Assembly: GCF_901709675.1 (NCBI RefSeq)
Contig: NC_051089.1
Coordinates: 1,987,476-2,051,475, forward strand
Source: Syngnathus acus
Lineage: Eukaryota; Chordata; Actinopteri; Syngnathiformes; Syngnathidae
Length of the DNA stretch: 64,000 bases
Direction: 5' to 3'
Shown here: in pieces, positions 1 to 14,500 of the stretch
Position numbering within the stretch: the first letter of the stretch is position 1
Layout: each line of letters opens with the position of its first letter
The notes under the pieces: generated by a model
Seen by the model: the letters and a program-made list of their open reading frames with translations, nothing else
The model's database searches: none
Told to the model about the DNA's origin: nothing
Program-made: the position numbers and the translations under genes

Positions 1-3000
1 GTGTGTCATTAATTACATATATCGTTTACACTCGTATCAATGTCTTACTGAGATTAGCCTGTCCTTTTTTGGCTCCTCCCCTTCTCCTTCCTCTTCAGGT
101 CAGTGCAGTTTTAAAATACCAGATAATTTAAGTCTATTGCCTTCTGGGGGGGAAGAAAAGGAATCAAATTTGTTAATTTAATGGATCATGTTAAGTTCCA
201 TTCATGGAAGTATATATCGCTGCAGGAAGCATTACGCGGTCCAATGAGGAGGTACGCTTGAAAAGGGAGACCCCTGAGAGCTCATCCAAACGGACATCAT
301 TTAAGTGAAAGCGGGATTGCATGCAGCGCCGATGAGTCTCTTCAGTGACTTGGGGAACAATGAAGAGAGCGATTTCATATGAAATGCATCTTGCTTCATT
401 ACGCCACCTAATTTAATTTGTCCCTTTTGTACACGTGAGATGATGAGGTCAGAAGGCTGTGCAGAAACCTGAGACGGAGGTTGTTGCTGCCAAGAAAATG
501 ATGAAGCTGTACCATGAGAAGAGGTGTATTCTTTGGAATATATCTTGATATTTCAGACCGGGAGCCGAGAGTTGTACGGTCGGACTCGAAACTGCGAGGC
601 GGAACTGTCGACTACTCTGCTGCTCATATTCTAATCAGATTTTATGATCAAAACAGAGTAGCATATTTTCCATTAAATTAGCTGCCAAACTTAAAAAATA
701 TATCTATTATTATTTTAGGCATTGCGATTTAAAAGGCTAGCTGTTAAATTCTAAGTGTTGCTCAAAGAAATGTATTTTCATTCAGGCCTGCACCAAAATA
801 CCCTGTTCACAATTTTATTATAATGGTCAATTACTGTTGTGCCCTCGGTGAGAATAAAAAACTACAATACAATAACTAGATAGCTTTTGTTGGCAGTATT
901 TTCAAACGTGTGTTCTTGATATGTTTTTAAGCGTACACCTGCTGACTTTTTGAATTGCAAAACAGGCTGAGTAAACGTGGGCGCAGCAGTCGGTGATGAC
1001 GGCGCCAGTGTTATTTCTGATGAGATCACTTAAATAATGGAATGTCTGTGTGCATCAGCTCTTACACTGCCACTGCTGTCTACTTCCAAATAGCTTTATG
1101 ATTACTGCACCACACGCCACAGTTAGTTAGACTGTAATGGTAGTCAATTTGTTTGAAGAATAGGCCATAACCGCAACAATTCTTGCTTTATGGTTCTCAT
1201 TTGTGTGCGCACCGTATCAGATTTCTTTTCTCCAGAATCATTCAAATTGAGAGGCAGGTCGAGATTGTATTTTGTTTTTGTTTTTAGAGCTTAAATTGAT
1301 GTAAGATAGACAAAATGTATTTTTTTTTAGTACTCATCACCTGGAATATTCTCAGTGGGCTCAATGGAAGGGACAAGATTGATGACCTCCTGCCACTATT
1401 TTCTGTGTCTCTTCTAGTCATTGTTTTTTTTTTTGACAACCTGCTCATGACACTCTGACACGCGTCTCAGTGCTGTCGAGCAAACGTCAAGTGTCTTGAT
1501 GTCAAAATATGAAGAGGACTGTTTAGATAACCATTCTAATTGGCTTTGACGATTAGCTAGGTTTTCTGAATTGGGAGATACTGAAGAACAACGACCAGGT
1601 TTTGATTTCCACAAATCATACATCTAGGATATTTCACAGTCCATTCTATCACCATGTAGATTCCAACCATGGTGTTAAATATAAGGGACATCCCAATTTT
1701 GTCAGAGGACAGACAACTCATAAAAATCACTTTAGAGCATGGCCTTGTATGACAATTAGTTTGAGATAGCAGAGTAATTAAGTTAGTATGCAAAGTAAAA
1801 TAGGGCCTGTCGGGCATATAATCCATATCCATTGTGCCGCAAGAACATTTTGTATTGTTAGTGATTAGAACGCAGAGTCATTAACAAGCCCGGCAATCAA
1901 CTCCCTCTGCAAATAATAGAACAGAATGCGAGAGAATGTGGAGGCAAATACAGCTCGAGCATTCTCGAAGGATATATGCAGGGGACATGGGCTCAAAGGT
2001 TGCTGCCTGATACTATCACAATCTTAGATGTGCTCCTGTCCACACATAGGCGGAAAGGTCAATGTATGGAGGTGGCATCAGCAAAGAAAGTAGCACTGCC
2101 CTTGAGCTAAAGAAAAGAAAATGGAGTTTGCGTGGTAACGGTACTACTTGGTCAATACATGACTTGAGCTTCAGTACTGAAGAGGGATTAAAATCTTAAA
2201 GCTGCAACTCTTACTTTCAGCCTGGAAATATTTTAGTAGCATTCCAATCTATCAAAATCAGATATTATTAATGTTATAATGAGAAGGTTTGTTAGTCGGG
2301 GAAGTACCTGCTTTTTGACAAACGGTGACTATTTCTGCTTTTAAACTGTATTCTGGGACAAATCAATATCATTTTAATGGAAGCAAGGGGGCCTTAGGTA
2401 AAATCTCACTCCAAAATATAGAGAGGGATTCAATATTTTTTTTCGTTGAGCATAGCATCTGTATTCTTCTAGTCTTGAAGGTCAGACAGCCCGTCAGAGT
2501 GGAGATACAGATGTACAATAGTTTGGCTTCCTCATTGTGTTTTTACCTCCAAGCAAAAATCAATCAGATCTTCATAACAGTTCAATGTTTACGTTTTCAA
2601 GTCGCCAAGGGCTAGTAAAATGATGTAAAAATGAGGTCAAGTTGGTATATGTCTGTGAGCATGTTACCAACTGCAATAATTAATCAGTTTTACTGCTCAA
2701 TCCCTTGGACCACCACGCCCTGGGTGCGTCTCAGGGGCTCCATGTTCGAACTGCAGCTGCGCTCCAGTGTAAAAACTGGCCCATCTTGATTGTCGAGCTG
2801 TTGCAAGCCTTGTTAATTTGGGGAATTTGGCTCTGTACCACGGTGGGCGTTCCAGTGTGCGTCCGCTGCATTGGACTATTTGATGGCTTCAAGCTGATGA
2901 AACCGTGCTCGAATCATGTGCAAATATTTGTGCTAGCGTGATTTGAGTAAATCTGAGGTGCAGGAAGGCAGATGGACGTGCTCTGAGGAAAATGTGAGGT

Positions 3001-6000
3001 GGATATCATAAGTATTTTGTTCATAAATATGCCAAGAGCCGTTATCGGGGTTGGAGGCGTTCTTCTTTGTGCAAGCCTGTCTCGTGTTAAAAACTGCTCC
3101 CGGGATGCAACCACTCCACAATCTCCACAATCACAACTGTATGGCTGCAAGCACAATACAAGCTAACAGGATCACAAGCCTCTGTGGATCCTGAGCTGCC
3201 ATCTGCGAGGACTCAGTTAGCCCAAAAAGAGAACGGCATCTAAAAAACAAGACATGGAGTATACAATATATTGGGTCGCCAAACCAGGACTGCAGGTGGG
3301 CACGTAAATAATTGTCAGAGTTCATATTGTTTATTCACGCCGCTCACTTGCATTGCCCAGTTTCCTGCGTTCGCCCGGTGGTTCTACAAGCGACGGTGGT
3401 TCTTTCCAACATATCGTGGCCGAATTCGTACCAGGGCTGAGTCGGCTTTTTGTCAGTGCGGCCGAACATACCGTTTCCTCCAGCCTGGTTCGATATGCAA
3501 ATGAACAGATTCAATTCCTGATGTCACTCGAGAGCCAACTGACAACCATGCATGATTTCTCTCTCAAATACTGATTCCTCAGGTTTTACGCCTGATCATC
3601 TGTACTCACATGCGGTTGCGTGCAGCAGATTTCCAAGCTGTCACTTACGTGAGTCATAAGGGGATTTAGTCCATTAACATCCAGGTGATTTGTGATGTGA
3701 ACTGCCTGGTGACACGTGTATGCCAATTTTCCTGGATCTGCACATGATTCTTTCATTCTGGCCAGTACTGTCGGTCCCTCAAGGGAACATCTTGAATGGG
3801 TGGCTGCTAGATAACAACGGCTACCAATTATAACCGTGGCTCATGACACACTGCATTACAGCTGTGCACTTTGGAATACCCAAAACGTAGCCTAGGAAAA
3901 ATATACGAGATGCCAGACAGAAATATTTGAGCTAACATTGGAAGCCAGCGCCTTTGAGGCAGATGTGCTAACTCCATGTAGGTGCGTGTTTTACACACTT
4001 TCTTTTTCTTTGTCTAATATCCTTGGGGCTGCAGGGGCCATTCTGCTGTCCTCGCAGCATATTCTAATGAAAATACCTCAGGAGGCTCTTTTCTTACTGG
4101 CACTGCCAACACTCCTATCATCAGTCCCTCGAGCGTTCGTCACTGAGCTTGTACCTGCCTTGGAAGGTGGAAGGCACTAGTTGTGCGATAATGTGATTGT
4201 TTGGTGATCCCTTTGAGAAAGTATGACTTCAACGGGGAAATTATACCTTGCGTATAAAACGGACCAGAGAAATGTGAAAATGGCAAAATACATCATATAA
4301 AAGTACTGATTATTACGATCACTGAAAAGGGAACGTAGGAACATCGATGAAAGCGCTGCTCGTTTAATATCGATGGGAAATTTGTTGTGATGCTGTTTGA
4401 GGTTCCTTCACAGCCTGGCAACAAGATATAATTTCACACACTACAATAAGTCCACACACCTAAATATCAAATTTAATTACATTGATTTTGAATTAATTTA
4501 AAAGCCACAATGAGATCAGTCAATGGAGTTGACTACGGAAGAATATTCAATTTCAATTTGTGTTAAAACAAAAGGAATGGACCTGAGTGACATATACTAT
4601 ATATATTCCATAACCGCATAAACCTCTTTAAACACTTTAATTACTGACTTAAATAATATTTAACAGCATGTCAATGATGGAAAGAAAAAGGCAATTAAAG
4701 CTTGTTTTTTTATTGTTTCACACCTTGGTAGATTTTCATACACAGCGTGCGTGTGCTTGGGCATAAAACCAGGCACAGCTTTTGACCACAAAGGATCCCC
4801 TTGTGTTATTTATTAATTATACTGCAGAAGAAAGAAAATCGGTGAGCCAAGGACTGATATTTGTCACCTTTGCAATAATGAACGCACAGATTGAAGTTTT
4901 TTTTTTCTTCTATTGAATTTTGTTTCATTTGGCACAATCGTAATACTCTTCTGTGCTCTGTAGTGTGTGATTTATTAGTGCAGTACAGATGTTAACTACC
5001 AATTCATATATCCGACAAGATAATAAGGCAGTGAGCCTGGGGGAGCAGACAACAAAGGACACGTAGCCAATTATTTCTCTCCCAACTCTGATTCTAGAAG
5101 AGGGAGTTTTGTTTTGTCCTGTGCAACACATTACTTCTTACATACTAAGCCGCATTTTGAGTGTGACTGGAGACAACTGGCGATCGAGTTGTAGTTAGTT
5201 TCGAATTACTGCTTGAATACCAACTTGATGCAAATAAAAAAAATCATTGTACTAAGATGGTGAGCGGTGTGCTTGTTAGAATATGATGGCAGTTGATTTC
5301 TTTCTTAAAATTCACAAGATGAATATAGCAATTGACTATCCTGTTGATCGTATTTCATTTACTATCTGACAGCCATACAGTCGTATTTTATGAAAAAGTA
5401 CAACTTACAAAAGGCAATCAAGCATCAATTTGAGTTACTATCTACTAGTATTATATATACAGTACCAGTAGTGATGGGAAAATGAAGCTTCAAATTTGCT
5501 TCATGAACAAGGAGTTGTATTGTTTGACTATCGATGGCACTTTTTTCGATATTGTATTGAAAGCTACTGACTTGTCATTTCTCAAACCCCTGTATTCCAA
5601 GAAAGTGCCATCTACAAGAATCGGTTCTAAATTCGAAATAAATGTCTTTCATAAGGTATTAGTTTGCTGAAATGTTCATTAGTTAGGAGCATAAAATCAA
5701 ACTAAGGCATTAATAGCTGCATTCAAAATGGTTTTCTCTCTTGTAACTGTGCTGCTTCAAAGATGATTAATGCCGCAAAAAAATGCATTTACAGCAGCAT
5801 AAAAATGAACTAACGCAGTAACAGCTGTATGAGAAAAGTTTCTCTCTGTCTTGGAAATGCGATGGTTCAAAAATGCTTTAAAAAAAAAAAACTTACTTTT
5901 CTACTAATTGAGATTCACCTTCACATTCCCCTAAAATACAAGTGCATATTACCGGAATCGTATTAAACCGTTCAGAAACAAAATTGTAGGTGTGTGTGTG

Positions 6001-6630
6001 TGTGTGTGCATGCCCAGAAAGGCTCAAGTCTGTGCACGTCGTACGATAGGCCAATCCTGCTGCGATGGGGCTTAATGTCACTCCTGCATTTGGACAGGGG
6101 GGGGGGGAAGTCCCAGGCATGATTATGAAAAACGAGATTGGTTTTTCAGCATGTTTAGCACATTTGCAATCCCCTGGACACCAGCAAGAGATTCTTAGAG
6201 AAAGTAGTTTGTCGATCACTTTGCTAGTGTGCAGTTATACATTGTCAGGGAAATTACTTTTGGATATGTGCAGTTCACAGTCAGCTTCATGTTTGATACA
6301 ATCTGACAGTGATCCTTAAACATAAAGTACAGCCCAGATTTGAAACCAGCTGAGCTGTCTTCTCAAAGTTTGAATAGCGCAGATCAGGAATGGGCAACTT
6401 TGTTGAGGGACACAATTGTTTTATTAGAGAGTGTGAACAGACAGAAAAAAGAAAATCACAGACATCAATGTTATCATGTATGGCAGAGCTAGGATTTTTT
6501 TTCCTTGGGGGGGGGGGGCTTGGTGTGGCTGAGGCTATCTCAGGGGATTGGCAAAATAAAATATTTCCCAAATAGTTCTGAAAATGCTGATAAGCATTCA
6601 TTAAATGTTCCCTACTGGGGACAGGGGTAA
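1..6630. other. Intergenic or intronic DNA, no supported gene
   Basis: AT-moderate unique-looking sequence. Frames of 60-108 codons occur on both strands but none shows a domain, splice-consistent neighbours or a coding-like composition. A short GT run (5992-6008) and G runs (6098, 6509) are the only simple repeats of note. Confidence 0.6.
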
Positions 6631-6639
6631 ATTTGTAAA

Positions 6640-6790
6640 AAGAAAAATTCCCGGAAAACTAATGCCTGCTGACGTTACTCCTGGGAAAACTCACTGAGTT
6701 GGTGAGACGGCAAACCCGTGTACAAAGAAATGTGCAAAAAAATAATTTCTGGAAAATTGTTAAATGCCTGCTGACGTTACTGCTAGCCTA
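6640..6790. repeat. Local tandem duplication, period about 103 bp
   Basis: ATGCCTGCTGACGTTACT occurs at 6661 and again near 6764, with similar AA-TTCC/TCTGGAAAA sequence before each. Confidence 0.6.
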
Positions 6791-7650
6791 AACAAGGGGA
6801 ATGGACTGTACCAAAAATAAAGCAAAAGAAAACAGTTGGCTAAAACGTCTTCTCTTGACCTGGCAGTCAGTGTTTGCAATTTGTAACAGTGCCCTTAGGC
6901 TGGAAGCAAAACCTGTAGTTGTGCTTCTTGCGATTGTCGCATGCATAAATAAACAAACTCCTGATTTATATTTGAATCAACACTTCTGTTTGGCTCCGAC
7001 AAAATCTTTGGGACACCGCACACTCGATAGTCTTGGGGCATTTTTGTTTGTTTGTGGGTGTGGCTCCCCTCCGGCAATCTTCATTGCTGATTCACTGCAG
7101 CGACTCAGTATGCCTGGCAGGCATCAATCAACTCTGCAGCCCGGCAGTTCCACAACCTGAGTACATGATTTGCTCTGTCCGGCTAATGCTTTGCTTCTCT
7201 CTCAACCTTTTCTTTTACCGCAGTATGCCAATCTATTTGTCCACATTTTTTTTTTCCTGTGAGGTCTCTTCACCTTCTTGTTTGTTTGCGCATCGCAATC
7301 TATCTGTTTGCTTTCCTTCAGTCTTCCACCTAACTTGTCGAAATAACTTTTGTCACACTTTTTTGCACATTTATATAGAAACCATTGGTTGATGGGATAC
7401 AATGGTGTTGTTTTCACAGCTCTTGATAACGGGATATGCAAACAAATGCCATCCCGTATTGGATTGAAACCATCTGGACTGCTTTTGGGAATGAGGCTTA
7501 TGATTGGATTTCCTCCCTGCATTAAGACTCTCAGTTTATGCTTTATTAAATTGTAAAATTGCCCAACATCCTGGCTCCCCTACTTCCTGTATGTCACTTG
7601 TGTTCCGGTGAGGAATACAAATTATCGGAGTGCTCAAACATGTGTCAATA

Positions 7651-7652
<2 letters not shown>

Positions 7653-7718
<66 letters not shown>
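7653..7718. repeat. (CA)33 microsatellite
   Basis: Uninterrupted CA dinucleotide array; it produces a false Val-Cys repeat frame on the minus strand. Confidence 0.98.
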
Positions 7719-7720
<2 letters not shown>

Positions 7721-8228
7721 ACAGAGCCACAGCTGTTTCACCAGAGTTATTGGTACAATCATCTGACATTTAAGCAATTGGCCATCTCCCAAATTCACTG
7801 GGCAAACCAATCACCTCATACCCTTGCACCTTTTTTTTTTTTTTTGGATCACCAGGAGCCGCAACATCCCCCCCAACGTCTTCACCCAAACTCAGGCTGT
7901 CACTCAAAGCCACACACACACAGGCCAAATAGTCACGCTGAGTTGATTCACCCTTTTCGACTGAATGCAATTCAATTATGAAAATAAAAATGTTGAATAA
8001 TCACAATTTAGTGAATGGAAATGAAATGAGATGCAAATAAGCATGCTCCTATGCATTTGAGGCATTTTGTCACACATAATGGTATAATGTTGATAAGGGA
8101 AGTGAGGCCAAAATAAATGCCTAAAATAAGCTAGTGCAAGTCTGAGAAGCAGAATGAAATATAAGCATCCAGAAATGTTTGGGAATTTGAATGTTCTTAA
8201 TTTAACGTCTTCTTGCTTGATGTGGTTT

Positions 8229-8620
8229 CAGAATTAGCTTTATTGGTGAAATATGTAAAAACATCTCTGGTAGTTTGATCCACAAGCAAAATGAAGTGAC
8301 CAGTCATGCAATAATCATGATAGCCTACAAATGACATTTACGCAGATGATGCAGAGAACGGTCACACAATTTCAAGTGACCAATAGTGTCGTTATAACGA
8401 TACAGAGATGATTGTGCAAATTATGCAGAGAGCTCTGTCAAGTGTCTCGTGGTGTGGCATGACGGTCAATGGTGGTTATGCAAATTTACAGAGTGGCAAA
8501 GGTACAATAATACTGTCACACAGGGGGATGTGAAACTTTGGCAAATGTGTGTCAGATGCTACGTTGCAGCTATGAATAAAAGGATATGCTAGTTTTTGGC
8601 GAGCATAGATTAATAGCACC
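8229..8620. mobile_element. LINE-like 3' fragment
   Basis: GAATTAGCTTTATTGGTGAA followed by repeated ATTATGCAGAGA and GTGCAAAT-like phrases resembles the 3' region of L2/CR1-type teleost LINEs. There is no reading frame. Borders are approximate. Confidence 0.45.
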
Positions 8621-11401
8621 TACCTGAGGGAAGGAGGTTAAAGAGGACAGTTTTAAAATATATGACATAAAGTTTTCATGTTGTTTTTAAATTGCAAAAT
8701 AAATCATTAGAGTCGTGCTTTGCCTCCCTGCTTTGCTGCGCTTGGGTACTTCACCTTCTGTGACCTCCACCACCATGAGAATGTAAACCCTTGACACCAA
8801 TTAAAAATGTGTATTTTTTTTTTGTAAATATAAAACTCAGCACATTTTAAAATGAAAGCTTTCAACATTGGAGGGAAATGTGATGTATTTAATCATTTTC
8901 CATTGCACACTTTTTTGATGCTGCAATAGGGAATTATTTTATTTCCAAATATATACGTAAATACATGTTTTGGATTGAATTTGATTTTTTTATCATATCC
9001 ACCATTAAAATGTGGTGTTGTTAAATTAGGCCGTTTGACTGACATATATATATATATTTTTTTATCTAAACAAGAATATACTTTGGATAGTGTGCAAATC
9101 ATCAGCATTATGCAGCATGTAAAAGCATAGCAAAAAGTGTAAAATTGCTCTCAGCTAAATTACAAGCTTTTTTTTTTCCATGACAGTGAGGCGTGTCCAA
9201 GAGCCCAAAGTAATTTTGCACACCACTAAGACGTAACACGGTGTTGCACTTTCACACAAAATTAGTGCCAGGAAAATTGGATTATATAAAATTCATTTTA
9301 ATCTTATTTGTCAACAGATTGAAATAGCACGTTGAAAGAAGACAATTACATGTAGAACTCCACAAAGAAAAAGCAGATTATTAGATCACATGGATTTTAC
9401 TATGCAAGAGTGTGTTACTGTTGTATGTTATATCTCGGGCACGTTCGAAAAGTACTATTGCTTGATTTCTAATTTGAACTAAAAATAATAAAAACATCTT
9501 CTGCTCGACTAATAGGCACCAACAAATTAAATCTATTTTTAAAAAGGTGTTAACTATGCCGTGTAAACTGTTGGAGATGCGATGTTCGATGACACGCTGG
9601 CTGACATTTTTTGCAACAACACACACACACCAAATAACTTTTATGGTGTCCAGTTTGTTCCATGTGTTGGAGTGTCTGTCCTCTCAAGTGGACCATCTGC
9701 TCGCTCCTGTTTATTTCCTCTATCCCCAGTTGTGCTCTATCCTTCTGGTGGTCTTCTGCCCTCATGCCAAAGAAGACGCCAATTAGAGAGCTTTGCAGGA
9801 GAGTTTTCACTTCTTCTCGCCTCTGATGATGTCATAGTCAGTTATCTTGCCTTACTTCATTTCTACTCCTCCCGGAGCTTTGATCACGCATTCGTGTCGA
9901 GTGAGTTTGAATGGGGAGTTTCAAAGTGTTTTCATTTACAATTTCAGTAATAGTTCATCTGCGTAATGAATATGGAGTTATTGCTCAATCATTCTATAAT
10001 TTGATTGCAGTTTCCACTGATCACTGTGTAATAGCGATGTGATTGCAAACCTCATCCGTACTGTGATCAGATATGAGAGATGCCGTGGAGTTTTGGTTTC
10101 AGAGATGCTTTTATGATTCAGTTTAGTTTCAGGCTGAATCGTTGGCTTTTTCGGTCAAGGTTTTGCTTTTTTTGAGTTCATTCCCATAACATGACAGACT
10201 AATGATTACAGTTTGGTTGAGTTCGAAACGATGACAGGCTGACATTGATGGAAGGGTGACGCATCCGCTGACGAATGACGGAGCGGTGAAATTGGGGCCC
10301 GGTTAATTGCCGGTAATTTTATTTGGTTTGCCCGAGTAAAATTCTATCCGCTGCTCAATGTGACTGTTGAGATACATTTCTGTAAGATTTGATTAGTTTG
10401 ATTTGATTGGGGACACTCGAGGGTTAACTGGTAGTTATTTGCAAGATGAGCAAGAGTCACTTGAGTAATCTACGTGAAGTTGTGACCTCTTTCCAGGAAG
10501 AAGCAGCAGCTGTCTCTCTAATATCGTAAATGCCTGTGTGCAAACAAACCATCCGGCCGTTTCCTTCTTATGAGCACATCAAGAGCTGCCATGGCTGAAA
10601 ATCATCTTCCTCCCAACAATGCAATTAAAGCATTGGTGCTGCATCTAACCTTCTATTTACTATCCAAGGAGACCAATAAATTGGCCTCATATTTGTCACA
10701 ATAAAAGAGCCATCATACTCACAGATGTGGCTATGTGTAGATGAATGTTAATGTCGAGCATCTGTCCAATTAAAGTTGTCGGGTGGATGTGCACCCGGGG
10801 TACAGGCATGTCACAGTCTCTTGGTGACACCCAGACCATCTAGGAGCATACATACTAATTGCCTGCGAAGCTTTTACTGTCCACTCGTGAATCGTGCTCT
10901 CCTTTAAAATCATCTTCTCCTATTCCAATAAGGTTGGTCTGGACTTTCAATTAAAATGATGAAACAAATCAATTACCAGAGTTATTTTGGCCTTCTGCTA
11001 ACGGAATGAGCTAGCATAAAACTCATTTTTATATGTGATTACATTACATACGCAATGTGCCATATTTGTCTACCATATCTGACTAACCCATAAACTAAAA
11101 TCCAGCTGGATGTAAATGTAAATTCATGGCAATGTAATCATTTTAATCACTGGTGAGGTGCATATTTTCTAAATTGCTTTCACTTGTGAGATTTGCAAAT
11201 GTGTGATATTTATCTGTGTGGACTTCTACATAATGTATCAAAATATTTTGAATTAGGTGTGGCTCGGTGGCCAAAATTCAAGAGGGGCCCGAGGGGCAGC
11301 AAAACCCTTGCAATTCTACAAATTAAAACTTTTTTTTAAGCCGGGCATTTTGTTACAGCTCTCTTGAAGTCAAACTTATTAATTTATGGTACACGTAAGA
11401 A

Positions 11402-11592
11402 AGTCGGCCATCCGGGAGGAGCTCAGAGTAGAGCTGTTGCTTTTGCAGCCGTGTTGAGAGAGCTAGATGAGGTGACTGAGACATCTGCTTCGGATGCCTC
11501 TTGGACGCCTCCCTGGTGAGGTGTTGCGGGCACTTCCCGCCGGGACGAGTCTCCAGGGACGACCCAGGACACGCCAGAGATGCCGCGGGCTC
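11402..11592 (+). mobile_element. Non-LTR retrotransposon (LINE) 3'-terminal coding remnant
   Basis: The plus strand contains a block resembling the C-terminal end of ORF2 of teleost LINEs: GAGGAGCTCAGAGTAGAGCT, then a frame reading RLPGEV and GRPRTR (MPLGRLPGEVLRALPAG in the 11494 frame). Upstream parts of the element are missing, the usual picture for a 5'-truncated copy. Downstream sequence at 11600-11760 has no LINE character. Confidence 0.65.
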
Positions 11593-11599
11593 TATTTTA

Positions 11600-14500
11600 G
11601 TGCCCTGTGTAAGCCCGGCGTGACATTCAATGTAAATCGGCGCAGGGGAGGGCTAGACTGCGTTTTGTACTTTTGCAAAGTAATGCAAGCCGGTACAGCG
11701 TGCTGGGTTTCTAAGTTGAGGAGTTCCACTCACATTGTAGCTATCCATGCGTTTCTTTTTTTTTTTTAATATTTATATATTTATATTTTATTATTTATTT
11801 ATTATTTTATTTATTATGTGCAGTATTCTTATGCCATTTGTGTATTGTAGTTAAAATAATAAATAAATAAATAATAAATTTAAGCAAATTTGGAAGACAT
11901 GTTTGTTGGACATACATTTTGCAAAAACAGTAACGATGGTGGCCATGTTTAGTGTTGCTGTCCGACATCCTCATTGTTATTATCGACTTTTATCTACTAT
12001 CTGATCTTAATATGGAAAATGTAATCCAATTAAATAGTATTAAGTAATATAAGTCATAAAATTTACATGGAAGATTTCTTTATGCTTTTTTTCTGTTGAG
12101 CTTTTGATGACTTGTCACAATTATGTTATTTGGCTTCAAGTGAAATAAACCCAGTTGCTCAGCAAAAATACAAGTTTTTTTCTAGTTAGGTTTGTCGAAA
12201 AATGTAAAGTTTTTTTTCTAAATGAAGTTGTCTCGATGCCAATGAGCAGAATGTTCCAATCTGCTGTGAGACTGAAACAAAACTAGACCAGGTAGCCTCA
12301 GGAGGAGGATAGATTGGGGTGCTGACCTTACTGTGATGTCATGTTGACAAGCGTGATGGCATTTTGAAATAGATAATATGGAAAGGTTACACAGCTGCAC
12401 TCGCAAAATTTTAAAAGGAAGTTCTGGAAAAATATGAGCGGCTATAGGTGGAGTTCTTTTCACAAGCTTTATCACTGTCAGATAAAAATGTGTGTCCACA
12501 AATTCTTCTTTATTAGCTGCTTTTAGTGAGCTTTAATCCATTTTTGTATTGCAAATCTAAATAAAAAAACTTGATGACATCACTGATTTAATTTGTATTT
12601 AAATGGCTGCCAAAAGTGTAAATCAAAACAATGCCAACTCTAATTTGAGGAAGCACTATAAAAAGCTCAAAACTGTTCATGTTGGAGTCACTTGCTCAAA
12701 TTTAATTATTGCCACCAGAAACATGTTTTCACATTATTTTGTACTAATTTTCCAAGTGCCTAATTATTCTTACAGACTTACATAAGTATTAAGAATATTT
12801 TTGACCTTCCATATTTCTCTTCCATGTTCACACAGATTATTAATAGCACAGAGAGGCAGCAGTAGTGAACTATTCTCAAACAATTTTTCTACCAAAGTAG
12901 GGAAAAATATACAAAGGATCATCACTCTTGAGTACATGTAGGTTAAGGTCTAGACTTGCCCGTCAATGTGATTTATGAGAGGTTGAACATTTACACCTTG
13001 GCTTTCCCTTACTGTCTGACCAAGTCATTCATCAGGTTCCAAATAATGAATGGACTTGTTCTTTGTGCTGTGGCTAACAAGACGGTAGGGTCCTGAGAGT
13101 TCAGTAAAACGAGATTACAAGCATTGGTTAACTCAGGAAAAAGGAAACAACTCGTCCTGGCTTTGGAGCAAGGCACGCGGGTCCTCTGGGTTAAAGAACC
13201 TGATGGACATAAAGGTAACATTTGTTCTTAAATGTGACCTTACATCATTATTCACCAAGCTGTTTCATGCATAGTATATCAAAATGAATACATGACCCAA
13301 TTTAAGCAGTTTGTGGATTGGCTTTAACAGCAAACAAAAAGGCTTGCAAAACGGATGGATTTGAATTTGGCACCATTGTGATGTAGGAGTCATTATCTAA
13401 GTACGTACCCGCTTCGTGGTTGCTACATGACCACCCGACTCGAAATATTGCCCTGTGGCACGATTCCGTCGACGGTCCGAAAAATGTTAATGCATCAATC
13501 CAATTTTAAGACATCCGTTATGTTAAGTAATTAGTAGGCAACTATAAAGCTCAAATACTGAAAGTACCACACGGTTGGTAATATAGCGTGAATGTTGGCT
13601 TACGGCTCAACTTGGCTTATATGTGCATTAAACGTGGTCCAGGTGTGAAGAAATTGTGGCTGCAGGCTCGATGCATATTCCTCTCAAAGTTGCAAATGCA
13701 CTGCTGACCAGGCAGCCAGTACACTGTGCACTGTGTACATGGTGACATACTGTAGCTTTAATTGACAGGCTGCTGCCTCCTATATAGCTGCAAGCTGCCA
13801 ATGAGAAGTGATAGCAGAACAGTATTGCTACATGGGCTGCTTGTTAAGCCCCTTGCGTGTTTATAACCATGGCAAATGTCTTCACCTGTGCATTTTGGAG
13901 CATGATACCAACCATTCGGCCACTTTTAATGAAATATACAGCAGTGATAAACATTTTGATTTCACACAAAAAAAAACAAGGCAAATCAATGGTACTGGAA
14001 CACAATAGCAAACTGATCATTTTAAGTCCATACCATAACTGAGACAAGAGGAGAAGCTAATACAATATTTTCAAATATATGAAGCACAAAAAAATGAAAT
14101 ATGTTGTAAAGTTTTGCAGTGAATTAGTATAATTAATAATGATGGAATAAATTGCATTAACGCTGATTTTAAATTTCCTACATTCGATTAGACTACAAGG
14201 ATGTCTTTCAGCTGCATTTTCCGTCATCTATTATGTGACTAATGGAATGTCTGCACTAGGGGCACTCATTTAATTTTTACATTTCCATTTTTTTCTTTCT
14301 TAACCAGACAGCGTCAGAAGACTGCGAATTTAATATTTATCTATTTCTCTCAATTTTCTCTAAAAGGAGCAGGTGCCTCAGTTGGTGCACTCTGGACTGA
14401 CTCACCAGTTAATCACTCAGTGGACACTTATCAAAGGAAACAAAAATTCACAACGACCAGTTAAGTCTTCAAACAGCCTAATGCTCAGTATGTTTTTTGG

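Larger units (their letters stand above)
6800..11400. other. Intergenic or intronic DNA with CA repeat and LINE fragment
   Basis: Apart from the CA array and the LINE-like fragment at 8.2-8.6 kb, I see nothing coding. The 122-codon frame at 9582 overlaps two others and lacks any recognisable motif. The part from 10440 to 10700 is complex and repeat-free, and is listed as a possible conserved element. Confidence 0.55.

Noticed and set aside
6287-6601. 104-codon minus-strand frame
   Set aside because: Pro-rich part comes from a G run; no homology-like motif or splice context.
7536-7769. 77-codon minus-strand frame with repeated Val-Cys
   Set aside because: It is the translation of the CA microsatellite.
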